Assembly (NCBI GenBank): GCA_029891345.1
Contig: CM056994.1
Location: 224,742,991 to 224,806,990 of the forward strand
Direction: 5' to 3'
From: Dryococelus australis
Lineage: Eukaryota; Arthropoda; Insecta; Phasmatodea; Phasmatidae
Length of the DNA stretch: 64,000 bases
The notes beneath the pieces were generated by a model. That model searched no databases. It saw nothing but the letters and a program-made list of their open reading frames with translations, and had not been told where the DNA came from. A program made the position numbers and the translations under genes. Positions 46,968 through 58,174 of this stretch are shown here, one piece after another (within the stretch, counting starts at the first letter, position 1; each line of letters opens with the position of its first letter).

Positions 46968-48263
46968 GTTTTTCTTAGGGATGGGCCGATGCAGATACCG
47001 GTACCGATTAACCAGCCGATACCACGACCATCTGCATCGGCGGCATCTGAACATTATTTGCCGATTATTATTCACCAATTAGTAGCACTAATTTATTTAA
47101 CGCAATGTTATATAAGCCGCATGCTACATCTCGTAAAGCATTAATTTACAGCATCCTTCAAACAGTTATTCTGTCCGAAATCCAAAATATATTCGGAACA
47201 ATTGTTTTTCGATGATTTGTTCCCGTTGTTTACGTTTTACCGTATTTCCTATTGGCACATTCACCAAAGATTGTGTGCATCATTCGTTTTTGAACACTAT
47301 GTGAATGAAAAACAATGGTGATAGTCGACAACTGGAGCTATTGATAGTATTGATTACATCCTGCAAGAGTTTTGTGTGTTATTTTCTTTTTACATATTTA
47401 CTGCATTCGTAGTTTGGCAACAATGAGAAAGTAACCTGTATTCTTATACTTCGTATGAATTTACTGCACTTGTAGGTTGACGACAATGAAAACGAATCAC
47501 ACTCTGACACTATTCAACTATGTGTGGTGTTATTGTAAATGGAAAGCAGTGGCCATATTTTGACGGGCGTAGTTCTTCTTGGAAACTGTCGGCTTCGGTT
47601 TTGGTTAGAATATTTAAAGACTCTGCAAGTAACTATTGACAAAAATTGTCACAAATAAATCAGTTGTCGTTTTAACTAAGGGATTGTTATGGCTCGGCTG
47701 ATGAAGGAATACTAGGCAAAATATTAGTATAAATAAAGAAAAATGTGCTCAATGTCAAGTGAATATTTAATATTAAATTAATTCCAATAAGTTCTTTTTA
47801 ATGACATCTCTAGGCTGTTGGTTTAAACAAACGTACAGTTTGAGGTTTTATATGGTAGGTATTTCTCAGAACTAAAATCAAAGTCTGCATCAAATTGCCT
47901 GAAGTTTTGAAGGTTGTCTTTAATGAACTCTTTTTTTTTAGTAATGAATGCTGGTAACAGTTTTTGCTTGACTGTTAAGTCACTCATTTGCCCTGTTAAA
48001 TTGTCTGTTTTATCATTTATTATTAATATTATTATTTTATTTCGTTTCTATATTGTAGACACCTAATACAAAGTGCTTGAAGTATTCACAAAACTAAAAA
48101 CTTGAATTTAACTAATAAAAGCGTTTACAAATATTGGAGATTGGGAATTATGATTTTGCTCTTCAAAACTGGTATCAGCATCACTGTAATCGGCGGCATA
48201 GGCAGCTAAGTCTGTATCATTGGTATCGACAAAATGTGGTATCAGCCTATCCCTAGTTTTTCT
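46968..48263. mobile_element. Non-autonomous hAT-like element (copy 2) with perfect 8-bp TSD
   Basis: GTTTTTCT flanks the element at 46968-46975 and 48256-48263. The 1280 bp between start TAGGGATGGGCCGAT and end, reverse complemented, TAGGGATAGGCTGAT (13 of 15 matching). Sub-terminal copies of CCGATACC/CGATACC occur at both ends. An internal near-duplication lies at about 47398-47490 (TTTACTGCATTCGTAG and TTTACTGCACTTGTAG). The 8-bp duplication and TAGGG ends identify the hAT superfamily. No transposase is recognisable. Confidence 0.88.
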
Positions 48264-48368
48264 GTTGAGGTTCTTGGGTGGTCTACTAATGACCTTGCCT
48301 TCTAATACTGTTTTTACTGGCCTCTCATTCATTAGAGCACCTCTGTCAAACTGTCTTGTGTTAGCCAT
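48108..48368 (-). CDS. Chimeric open frame crossing the end of hAT copy 2
   Basis: A minus-strand ATG at 48368 in good start context (A at -3, G at +4: GAAACATGG) opens 86 codons. The first 36 or so (MANTRQFDRGALMNERPVKT onward) lie in flanking DNA. The reading then passes through the duplication and inverted repeat into the element, adding an acidic tail (DTNDTDLAAYAADYSDADTS). I do not recognise the flanking peptide. It could be a first exon captured by the insertion, or a chance frame. Confidence 0.3.
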   Translation of the reverse strand: MANTRQFDRGALMNERPVKTVLEGKVISRPPKNLNRKTRDRLIPHFVDTNDTDLAAYAADYSDADTSFEEQNHNSQSPIFVNAFIS

Positions 48369-48499
48369 GTTTCCTAGCGTGTACTACCACAGTTAGCATC
48401 ATCATGTTACATTCTTGTGGATGTGTGTTAAATTCCAGTTCATTTAGGATCTGTCTCTAGGCTTTGAGAATGTCAATTTAGTGTTGTATCCTAGAATTC

Positions 48500-49340
48500 T
48501 CTGCTCCAGTGCTCAATTCTGCATCACGGCCATCTTCTCCATCATATAGCCCCTCCAGTAACACTCACTTTCATGGAAAAAAATTTTCAGTGTTGGCCGA
48601 TTTGCACTCATTCATGGCGCAAGTTCAGGTTTCCCAGTCTTGACATTGTTAAGGGTTGCAACAGTGACCTGACTATTCCTTCCCTTGGAATTTCTTCCAG
48701 ATTTCTCTTAATTTTTTTCCATCATTCACTAAAGACTTATTTAGAAAAGGGGGGGGTCCATTCTCTGCTCCACATACTTCAACAATGTTTAGCTTTCATT
48801 TCAAGCTTCTCATTTTCTGTCTCTCTCTCTCTCGCTCTCTCTCACTCGTGATTACATGTTCTTTTCTTGTACAAGGGTGCCACCAGACTTGGTATCATCT
48901 TTTAGGAATCAGATATGATTATCAGAAGGACATCATAACTTTGGAGACTTCCTCTGCTATAGTTATCTTCCTTCACAAACTTGGGGTGTGTCTGGGGAAA
49001 TATTTGCTTGTATCAGAGTCTAGATGCACCAGAACCTCCACAAGGCAACTGCCAAAAGTTAGCTTATGTGTTTTCAAAGTACGATTTTCTTTACTTCTTC
49101 TTTGGTTTTTGCATATTCTATTTTTTCTCCAGGGCTTTCAAAGAATATTCTGCTGTTCAGGTAATCTTTGTGGCCTCCGATTGGTTGGCAGCAGTAACAC
49201 TCTCTTTCCTCAGTACCCAATATGTATCTGTAACTTGTGTTCATTCCAAGTATATATGCAGATCTGTCTTTCTGAGTTATGATGTGTGCCCAAGGGGGGT
49301 GGTATTTTAAACAATTACTTACAGGGGCTGGCTGCATAAG
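48500..49340 (-). other. Unrecognised region with protein-like minus-strand fragments
   Basis: The minus frame 49074-49337 (SYRYILGTEERECYCCQPIG, NSRIFFESPGEKIEYAKTKE) and nearby pieces in other frames (SYLIPKRWYQVWWHPCTR near 48870-48930) look like a decayed coding region. No family was recognised. The longer plus-strand frame at 48785-49282 is Leu/Phe/Ser-rich and includes a TCTC repeat, so it is probably a shadow. Confidence 0.3.
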
Positions 49341-50320
49341 ACAATGACTTCAGACCTTTGGAAGTCAAAGTTACGGTGAATTGTGTCAAGTAACATTTGA
49401 ATGAGGAAGTGGAGGTCTTAGTCACCTTTACAGTTTTAACACATAATGCCATAATCAAGATATTGAGCTCCTTAATGTTTAAATGGCGCACAGCGAGTGT
49501 AAAGAACAGTTCTGGTGGCCTGTCACAGGCACAAAATCCAAAACCACGGTCACAGCCCTATGAGTCAGTTGACCCTTATTCACACAAATACCTGAAGACT
49601 TGTTGATCTTCGGAGATAGTGGTGCTACCGGCTGGAGACTCTTACCCTGGTGTGGCGAGGGCTGGCGGTCGCCTTGGTGACTCGTGAACAGTGAAGTATT
49701 CTGGCTCTGTGGTAGACTGCTGACAGCTGTATGTGGATGAATGGGACCGCACAATCAGAGTTTGATGATGCCAAGAGGAAGTTCATCATCCTTTGAGAAG
49801 GCTCCTAATGGGATGAGGAGGGCATTCAAGTTTGATCAAAAGGGGGAATAAAGGTGTCGCCAGTAAGGAAGGATGAGGCCCCTTTGTAGGGCCAGCTGTA
49901 TGAACTCGGCCCTGCTCAGTTATACTACTGCTGAAGGCAGTTGGAGATAGGGTTTTGCACGTAGAATTACCTTCGGAGATGTATACAGCTCTTTTCAGTC
50001 TTCTCAACACACCTCCCTTCCAGGAGTATGGCATAAGGGGAGAGAAATTAATACAGCCACGCAGAACGGAAGCAGGTAAATCATGTCCCTATTGCGTACT
50101 TCTGAACTTCTGAATAATTCATAATCTCCCAGGCAAGAGCAGTTACCTTGTGCCCCTTTTGCCCAGCCCCTGGAGGAGCGGTGGACAAAAGTATTAAGTG
50201 GGGCTTGAGCTGTTTGAAAGGAACTACCCAGGTGTGATATCCACAAGAGGTCGATCAGTCTAGGTTGATTCCAGCTCCTTTGTGGCCCCATAAGAAGCTG
50301 TAGCAGAGTATAGAACAATT
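49341..50320. other. GC-richer repeat-like block
   Basis: Composition is raised relative to the neighbours. Moderately long frames lie on the minus strand (49479-49754, 49786-50034, 50004-50318), but no domain is recognised. It is probably a retroelement leader, LTR or old insertion. Confidence 0.3.
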
Positions 50321-51778
50321 AGAGTCCTGGAAATTTTGCAAATGCGAAATAACCGCGATAAAAAGTGAAAAATTGCACTATTCACAATAAAATGCTAAAC
50401 TTTTACGATTTAGCGATAAATGAAAAAACTTTTCTAAATGCACTAAATTCTTCACAAATGTCCTTCACTGCATTAGTTTTAGATGAAAATAAAATATTGA
50501 TCTTCTTTTTTGACTTTAAAATACTTGCGGACCGTGTTTGCATTACAGAAAATGTATTGTAAAAAATGGTTTTTTCGAACTTCAAAGTTACGTGACATGC
50601 ATGCAGCACTCAACCCAAAATGGTGTGCCACACAGCTTCAACCCTAGTGCTAGCAGTGTCGCTTTTGACTACCACAACACTACATCGTTTACATCAATGG
50701 CACGCATATACAGATTTCCACCTACGTCATTTGATGTATATTTTTATTGTGATCTGCGCCAGCATATTTTGTTATTATTACAGTAAAAAACGTGTACATA
50801 ATGAAAGTGTCATGTAGGAACATCCTCGGCCTGTAGATGTGTAGGAAATGGCGCAACATATTTTGTATCGCAATGGCGCAATTTTATTTTGTCTTTTGTA
50901 CGTAAAACCTTCAGCCAATAAAATTAAAGGAGCACAGAAGAATAAGTATTTGTTTGAAAATATAGTTTTTAAAAAAAATTATGGCTTCAATTGTCTTTTA
51001 CTCCTTCAAATATTAGGTCTAAATTAGTATAAATGCTAATAAATCACTATTTTATTAAAAATCAAGTTAGCATTTAGTGGGATTGGTTAAAACAGAAAAG
51101 GTGTACATCGAACCACATAGTTTTACGAACGTTCCATGCAGACAGGTCAATGAAAGAGAACTCGTTTGAAAGAGGAAAATATTTAAATGTGCAACATGCT
51201 AAAATTTAATGAGTGAAAATATCAACTTGTGTATGTACTGAAAACAGTGCGCTTACAGTACACCTTCCTCAAGGCAGGTATGTAGTTGTAAACAGAAAAT
51301 ACTTGGTCCATTCTTCCTTGAATCTTTACGGATAAAGGGGTTTGTCCCACCAGTAGCAATTTTGTGTAGAGCAGAACTAACCTTATTGTGATCTCTGTTT
51401 TTTTGTGAGGCTGTGGTCATATGAACATTGGATTAAGCACCACAAGCACCTCATTCTCATGCCCCATTCTCTGTTCTTGCTACACTTTTCTAAAGTGTCG
51501 TCTGTTTCATTAATTTATTACACTGTATTTGTTAATCTTCTCATTAATCCCAACATAATCCATTTTTCTCTAGGAAATTGCCTGGGGAAATGTACACAGC
51601 CCTGAAAACGTAAGGCAGAGAGTTACATTTATGTATGTTTTCTGTACAAGCCCATCTTTGTCACAAAAATCACTTGCTGCGTTAACTTCATGCTGTTCAT
51701 TATTCATGGTGGGGACTATTCAGTGTTTCCTGTATGAGATCATGGAAATGATGGTCGCATGACTTCTTGTGTTTTCTC
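50321..51778. other. AT-rich DNA, no recognised gene
   Basis: The stretch 50335-50930 has a distinct composition, with GCAAATGCGAAAT near its left and GCGCCATTGCGATAC (complement) near its right. It might be an element, but the ends do not pair convincingly and no duplication was found. Confidence 0.3.
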
Positions 51779-51821
51779 AGTAGAGGGCGCATGTGCAATG
51801 CGCAGGAGTGTGACATGCATC
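51779..51821. repeat. 43-bp dispersed repeat, copy 1
   Basis: AGTAGAGGGCGCATGTGCAA plus the following 23 bases match 61638-61680 at 40 of 43 positions in the same orientation. The flanks do not match. Confidence 0.9.
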
Positions 51822-52249
51822 TGTCGCCCAACCCTGGAGCAATGTAGACCCATCTTTACCAATTCATTTTCATTACTTCTACATTACTCGTGCCCATTGA
51901 TAGAAGGTTAATTACTTTAAGTTGGGACACTCTTTTAGCTGTGGGGCATCGGTTTCTTGATGCGAGTATTTAGAATTCTCAACCTTGCAACAAAAAAAAT
52001 TTTGCAAAAGTTTGCAGGGGTACTCCACTAAAAAAAAATTTCTCTCGAGGATTGATGTAGCACTTTCTCTCAGTGCACTGACTACTTCTATCAGGCTAGG
52101 ATTTTTGATTGGTGCATTTTGTGACACCTAGCTATCCCTACTAATTGAGCTACACGCTTTCACAGGTATTTGCACCTTAGGGTTCAGGCAACCTAACGCA
52201 ATCACTGTTCTATATAAGCTAGCTATGTGGGGATTATGTTGGACAGGGG

Positions 52250-53848
52250 CGCTAGTCTGTTGCTGACTACTGCCAGGTACTCACTCAGTTGATGATGTTG
52301 ATGTCGGTAGAGGGTGCTGGTGTTTGGCAAACCTGCATTTTGGAAGGCATCCTTGCTTTCGTGGCTCTGCGGCAGAGGCGGCAGGGTAGCAAAATGATGT
52401 AGGCACCTGCCATGGCGCCTCTCTGTAGCGCCCAGGCATGTAGCAAGTGCGCCTGGTGCGCAGGGGAGCCACTCGTGACATGGGCCCAGTGACAGACGTC
52501 AGCATGGGGCAACGTCCTGTGTTCGGGCACTGGCCGATGTCTTCTCACTGCTGGGCTCATCTGCTTCTTGGTTTGTGTCAGCACTGTGAGCGTCATGGGT
52601 ATCTCTGCTTGACCGCGTGACCTCGGCTTTTCGTAGTTTGGCAGCCATGCTGTGGGTGAATGGTACTCGTAACTTACTCACTGTAGTTTCTCGATGGAGT
52701 TTGACTTTCGTTAGTCGTAGGACTCCTAGGCGATTAGCAACTCGTACTTATTATTTTCATGGATGTTACGGGTTTACTCTCTTTCCATTATTAGCTCTTT
52801 CTCTTTCCCTCACTCTCATGGGGCACACCATTTCATGCTCTTGCTCTCTCTCTCCCATGCTGATGGTCTGGTCGCAAGGTTGACCAGTGGGTCCATGGAT
52901 GGTGACGAGGACAGGGTTAGTATTTCACCTGTAGCTCGTCCACTCAAGCCGTTCTTGCCGAGGAGGGGAAGGAAGGGTAGGATAGCAGGGGTTGTGTCCT
53001 AGAGTCCCTATCCTGGATGGGCTTCACCGACTCGGGGGGGAGGTGTGGCCAGGACCGATCTTGGCGGCAGTGGGTTGCTGCCTCATCCAGGTCGTCGTCC
53101 AGCAAGGGCACTTCCTTAGCCGCAGAAAGGAAGGCCGGTGAGACTCGCGCAACGTGTGCGGTTGTGGTCCCAGGGGATTCCTGGCACTTAACAGCCAGAA
53201 GAGGGGCAAGAAGGGAGATGAGAGGGCTACATGACCTAACCTCAGAGCTCGTAGCGGAAGTGGAAGGGAGGTTATCCCTTCGCGTCGTCAGTCAATCAAC
53301 TCTGTCCTCAAGTCTGAGATGATCGACGGGATTGGTTCATGAGGGTTCAGGACGGACGCTTGGTGATGTTCGTCGATATTGAAATTGGACATGGGTGCGC
53401 ACATTGTCTACTTGTGCCATCAGAGGGTCAGAAAGAAATCTACGGTAAAGTGTCTGCGGGGTGTGTAGATGGTAGGACGGGGGAGGAGGGCCGTCATTCC
53501 TCCAGGAGTCCTGGGAAATGTGATCTAATGTTGTGAGGAGGAGGGGGACACTGTCCGCCTCAGTAGTGTCCAGGGTTCGAGCACCGCAGGGGGTTCCCGC
53601 TCTAGCTGGGCCCCTTGTTGGCCATAGTAAGGCCTCAATTGGCCTTGGATTCATAAGGATGCGTGGTTGTGGACGCACATGTATTTGCTGGAGGTTCAGG
53701 GGCCTACTACTGGTCTGCGGTCTGTTTTCCTCCGGGTTTCTACTTGTGACATTTGGTCTACGTACCTCTAGATTACGTGGTTACGTGGTTGAAAGGTGGG
53801 GGAGGGAGCTGCGTGCGTGTCACCGGGGGTTGATGCCTCGGGTAATCC
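52250..53848 (-). other. GC-rich block downstream of gag copy A, unassigned retroelement sequence
   Basis: The block is GC-rich and continuous with the gag gene above it, so on the minus strand it is where protease/pol would be expected. Minus frames at 53337-53678 and 52285-52596 are Pro/Arg/Thr-rich, with no RT, protease or integrase motif that I can identify. It may be the C-terminal part of Gag, a deleted pol or a lineage-specific frame. Confidence 0.35.
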
Positions 53849-54923
53849 CTATTGAAAGGCCGCCGTGGGCAGTACCAGCAGCGCAGCATGGGGTGGCGGG
53901 GGCCGGCAGGGTAGTGTCTCGCCCTGCAGGCGGTCTGGGGAAGGGTACCAGGCCATTAACCTTGGTGTGTGCCAGCTAATCCCTTCCCGGGATGGTCTTT
54001 CATTCATCTCTGTTTCCCATGCTCTTTCCACAAGTTCCTCTACCATTTGTGGACAAAAAGTAACAAACAGATTACGCAAGGCGAGTAGAAGGGTGTGAGT
54101 AGTACGTCGCATTCGTTGTCCTTCTATTTGTTCCGGGTATATGCTTTTTTGGAGGTGTTCCATATGCGTAATGAATAATTCTATCTCATCCCCGTGCTTT
54201 TGCATGTGGTAATATAAGTTCGTAGTAAGGTTACTCAAAACTTCGTCTCCTGCGAAATGGAATGTCAGCTGCGCTTTGAACTGAGGCCAACTCTCAATAT
54301 ATTCTCCATACTTGTCCCACCATTGTCTAGCGGGACCTACTGGGTTCCGATTAACTCTTTTCACCCATTGTTTCTTTGGGATCCCGTGTTCCTTTAACTC
54401 ACGTTCACATTCCGTAAGAAATTTCTCCGAGTTGGAGTAAGCCTTCCCGTTAAATTCGGAAGGGTGAGCTCACAGTGTAGCCTGAGAATTGGCGGGCTTA
54501 ACCTGGAGGCTGGGTCGTGCGGTTTGTACGTCTGCTACCTTCAGCAAACATTGCACCGGTAGACTTGTTCGGGGTTCCGGACTGTTCGTCTACCCAACCA
54601 ATGCAAATGTGATGAGAATTGCGATTGCACAAAATACAGTGGACAGTGTATCTTCCCTGTCCGGTACACTCTGGTCATTGGCAGAACCTGACTTCTGCCT
54701 GTCGGCATGGTTCGCATCTATATTCGAGTCCATCCGTGCATCTGGGCATATCGTCCCATCCTATTCATATATAGTGGAACTCGTTCTGACAGCTGTATAT
54801 ATTGAGGTTCAGGCCGGTGCCTGGACATGCAGAGAGGGGGCAAGGCCTGTTGCTTGTCCCTTTGACATTGGGTGCGATTAATGCACAACATGTATCTGTC
54901 AGACTCGCATCGGAATCTGACAT
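53849..54923 (-). pseudogene. gag: gag copy A with tandem PHD-like fingers and gypsy-type capsid
   Basis: An ATG at 54923 (MSDSDASLTDTCCALIAP) begins the reading, 186 bases after the primer site. Finger 1: CPLSACPGTGLNL, then SCQNEFHYI, IGW and YRCEPC, with one expected Cys changed to Ile and a stop after FHYI. Finger 2 (54580-54700): Q-stop-PEC, TGQGRYTVHCILC, SHHICIGWVDE. The capsid follows a further stop: YSNSEKFLTECERELKEHGI, GPARQWWDKYGEYIESWPQF, ELFITHMEHLQKSIY, MVEELVERAWETEMNE. Capsid identity rests on the WW-x-F layout of Ty3/gypsy Gag. Several stops make it a pseudogene. Confidence 0.7.
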
Positions 54924-55108
54924 CTTGGAATACTATGATAGGGCGCCACGGGGTATTTATGCCGACTCTCAGAAATCGTGAACAACAACAAAAAATATAT
55001 ACCAGCCCTGCAGGGAGTGGCGGAACAGATGTGCACATTATGTATGACCCAGGAGGGGGGGTGACTGGCGAGGTCCAACTTTCAAGGCTGAACTATGGGA
55101 AGCTTATG

Positions 55109-55126
55109 GCCCCATATTGGGCGCCA
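55109..55126 (-). promoter_or_regulatory. Primer-binding site of copy A, tRNA-Lys type
   Basis: The minus strand reads TGGCGCCCAATATGGGGC. The usual tRNA-Lys primer site is TGGCGCCCAACGTGGGGC, so 16 of 18 positions match. It starts two bases after the LTR end (GTCA). Confidence 0.8.
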
Positions 55127-55128
55127 TT

Positions 55129-55740
55129 TGACGTGCCACGCTCTTGCTTGGTGGGCAAGCAGTTAGGGTGCTGACTGCCCTCTCGCACCTTACGAGGTGG
55201 AAGGGAGTCAAACCCCAGAGTGAACTGGAGCATTATACTGTCCTTTCTGGGCAGTCTTATTCGCCTTACCACTAGGGATGTCAATAGTCGGGATGCCAGC
55301 TGTCCCTAAAGGTTGAAATTCTCAGTCGGTTACGAGTTATGGATGTGTGTGGTGGTGAGCGATATGGGGGTGTTATTATGCTGAAGTCAACTGGTTTGTT
55401 CTCAGGCTCATGGGGAACTAGTACACTTGGGTTTGAATCATTACTTAATTGATTAATGATGCCTTGTTTATTTGCAAAGCGCCTCTTGTGTCACCTCTGA
55501 TGGCCACCTGTACTGTACCTCCGTGTTGTTTGCACATTTGAAAAGAACACAGTACAAGAAAAAGGCTGTCTGCCGGGGTTGCAGTCCTAGGCGGGGCGAA
55601 ATTTGCCCTCACTCTCGCTGACCTGCCGTGTAGTGGGTAACCCAAGTATCGAGAACTTATGCCCCGTATCGGCGGCAGGTGTCTTAGAATCTCAGTGATA
55701 GGTCCTTTACCAGGCCCCATGTACTGAGGGATTCAGTACA
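55129..55740 (-). repeat. Probable 5' LTR of copy A
   Basis: On the minus strand it would start TGTACTGAATCC (55740) and end GGCACGTCA (55129). That gives TG...CA ends and 612 bp next to the primer site. The inner part shares TCAAACCCCAGAGTGAACT with the LTR of copy B (TCAAACCCCAGGGTGAGCT near 58428). No second LTR of copy A was found, so the outer edge is tentative. Confidence 0.5.
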
Positions 55741-56789
55741 CTGCATGGCCGAATAGAGACGTAAGATTGAAATTTACTATTGCGCAATTAACTAAAATTC
55801 TGTAATAATACACCACACTGTAATAGAAATTAATAAAGCAAAAAAAAATGGTCAAGGGAATTAAAGCTATAAATTACGGTAGTCGACACACAAAATTTTA
55901 AATGGCACGTAATTTTTATTACGTCTAAGGAAATACGTTGGAAAGTCCTGGCTGACCTGTACACTCTAATAGCTAAGCTAAGAAAAAAATATAAAATATA
56001 AAATATAAAACAAATGCTAAAAGACTTAACAATAATTTGAAAAAACCAAATTGGCTATTCAGCAGGTGAAGGCAAGCCTGGGGGAAATTAATTAATAAAA
56101 AATTAATCAACCAAATTTTCTAATCAACAACCAATGCTGTTTACAGCGTGAAGTTTAAGAGGGGCTTAATCCAAGGGCACGTAATCGCGCAATGACCTAT
56201 TACCACTGGAGTCATAGGAAGTTGAATGAGGTGAGGGTTGTAGGTAAGGGTGTGGGATTTACCATGGACGAGATGAGCTGTTCCTGAGGCAGTCAGCTGT
56301 AGGATGAACCCTCTTCAAGCTTCCCTATGTAATAGGTATTAGTTAATGAACGTACATGATCACCAAACCTATTCTCTTTCCTTTTGAAAAGTCAGCTAAC
56401 TAAGGTTCTTTCAAAAGGGGCATTTCATGGCATTCCTAATTGTATCCTTGCTACTCTAAGCTAGCTTAAATGAGTTCTTGCACTCTCGTTTTTCACTTAA
56501 TTCCCTACTTCTATCACTGCCTATCTTTTCTTCTATCACTCTCTACTGTCCTTAAGTTGTGCAATGGTGTTTCGTTCTGCGGCATTTATGCAATCGTCCT
56601 CGCTTCTTCCTGGGCAAGGTGGATGGCCAGCGGAACGCAATCTGTGGTCGCCAAGAATCTTCCTTGTAGTGCCCTGGGACATGGGTCGTGCATCTGGCAC
56701 CAAGTGGTGCATCTCGTTGCAGCTAGACAGTGGCGTGAGGTAGGCCTGGGACGACAGCCTGGTTATGGTTGCCGTCTGCCGGGTGGACC
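55741..56789. other. AT-rich spacer and downstream part of copy B
   Basis: 55741-56470 is AT-rich, with a GTGAAGGCAAGCCT phrase (56064) that recurs at 60880 as GTGAAGGCAAACCT. 56536-56789 is GC-richer minus-strand coding-like sequence that continues the tail of gag copy B, with no recognised motif. Confidence 0.35.
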
Positions 56790-57907
56790 TCACTGGGCGG
56801 CAGCCTGGGTCGGCGTTTCTGGATTGCTCTGCTGGATGTGGGGTTCTTTGGACTCCTCAGTTCGACACTCACTGCGTCCCACTCCAGTCGTGGGAGGGGC
56901 TGCTTCCACAGTACCGACGCTTCCAACCATCCAGGTAGCACTGGCTCTGTCCTCGAAGCTGAATTGGGTGCCAGGGGTCTCCGTGGGAGTCGATTCCTCT
57001 ACAGTATCTGTCTTCTGGTTGACCGTGGTGGTAGCAACTTCGTCAGCAGCTGGTATGTTTACTCCAGTTGTAGTTTTCGTACTCCCTTTGCCAAGCATTT
57101 GGGGATAGGAAAGGAGGGGTGGCAAATTGCATATCCACGTGTCCTTATCCTCTGTGATTTCCACGCTCTCAGGAGGTGGCATGGATGGAACGGAACCTGG
57201 GGGTAGTGGATACAAAGCCTCGTCAAGTTCGGTTCCAGTGATAGCTCTTCTTCCGATAAGGGAGAGAAGACTGGGGAGATGGTTACACCATCCAGCGATG
57301 TTGTCTCGTGGGGTTCCTGGTTGTTTCCGGCCAGGGGTAGGCAAGGCGTAGAGCTGTAGGAGCAGGCTGTTCCATCTTTCGCTCACAATCATTCAAGAAG
57401 AGGACCGGGTCTTCATGCAGTCGTCCACTGTACTCCTGAAGCTGCATTTCTCTCATAGGGTCGGAGGTCGCGAGATTGACACTAGGTCCAGGTTTTGGGA
57501 TTTTGTGTAAGAGATTGTGCTTGCAAACTCCGCACTGGTACACTTGACCAGAACGAGTGACCGGCTCGTCCGGCCAACCTATACATTTATTATGATACTC
57601 CTCCATGCATATTATACACCTTAAGTTGTATCTCCCTTGCCCGTCGCATTCCTGCCAATTACATGCGACTACTTGGCTCTGTCGGCATGGTTGGCACCTG
57701 AACTCCAAACCATCCGTATACCTGGGGGGTCCCCTTCCATGCCAGGCAGGTGCAGGGAAACTGCCTTCGGCAATATTCACATTGAATTAAATTAATCCCT
57801 GTTTTATCACAGGTCTTGTTTGTGCATCGGGTGCCTTTTTCACGTAGATTTTCGGCCTGAGCCAATCCTTCTGGGATACCATGCAAGCTACTTTCTGAAC
57901 CGGACAT
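56790..57907 (-). pseudogene. gag: gag copy B with tandem PHD-like fingers, capsid deleted
   Basis: An ATG at 57907 (MSGSESSLHGIPEG; A at -3) opens the reading. Finger 1: CTNKTCDKTGINLIQCEYC, FPCTCLAW, then after a frameshift LEFRCQPC. The expected His is Pro. Finger 2 (57520-57665) is intact C4HC3: CNWQECDGQGRYNLRCIIC, EEYHNKCIGWPDE, YQCGVC. A capsid start follows (EYSGRLHEDPVLFLNDCERK). The rest of the capsid seen in copy A is missing, and the frame passes into a Pro/Thr/Glu-rich tail (56790-57300; STPTETPGTQFSFEDRASAT). Two frame changes and a deletion make it inactive. Confidence 0.7.
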
Positions 57908-58154
57908 GATATGAGATGGATGTTGAGCACCACGAGGTGTTTATCTACTGACTCCCCGAAGTCAGGAATATCTTTACAACACTGAAAAGGGGTGGGACTT
58001 GGCTCTATTGTGCCAACATCATCTGGGTTAGTTTATGTTGGGTGCCGATCCATGTTAGTCAGTGGCGCCAACGTAACTGTTCTTGGGGGAAGGAGGAGAG
58101 GTGGTGGTGGCGGGCTAGGTCTAAGCCCCCAAGGCTTAGCTACTTGAAGCTTAT

Positions 58155-58172
58155 TTCCTATGTTGGGCGCCA
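58155..58172 (-). promoter_or_regulatory. Primer-binding site of copy B, tRNA-Lys type
   Basis: The minus strand reads TGGCGCCCAACATAGG. Its first 11 bases match the tRNA-Lys site exactly. It lies two bases inside the LTR end (TGTCA) and about 250 bases before the gag ATG at 57907. Confidence 0.75.
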
Positions 58173-58174
58173 AT

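Noticed and set aside
48785..49282. 165-codon plus-strand frame suggesting a membrane protein
   Set aside because: The hydrophobicity comes from T-rich DNA and a TCTC repeat. The minus strand over the same interval looks more protein-like, and no start context or family is recognisable.
50335..50930. Another TIR element
   Set aside because: The ends share only loosely similar GC(A/G)-rich phrases, and no target duplication could be matched.
56470..57206. Plus-strand 212- and 145-codon frames
   Set aside because: They are antisense shadows of the Pro/Thr-rich tail of gag copy B, whose ATG, primer site and fingers define the minus strand as coding.
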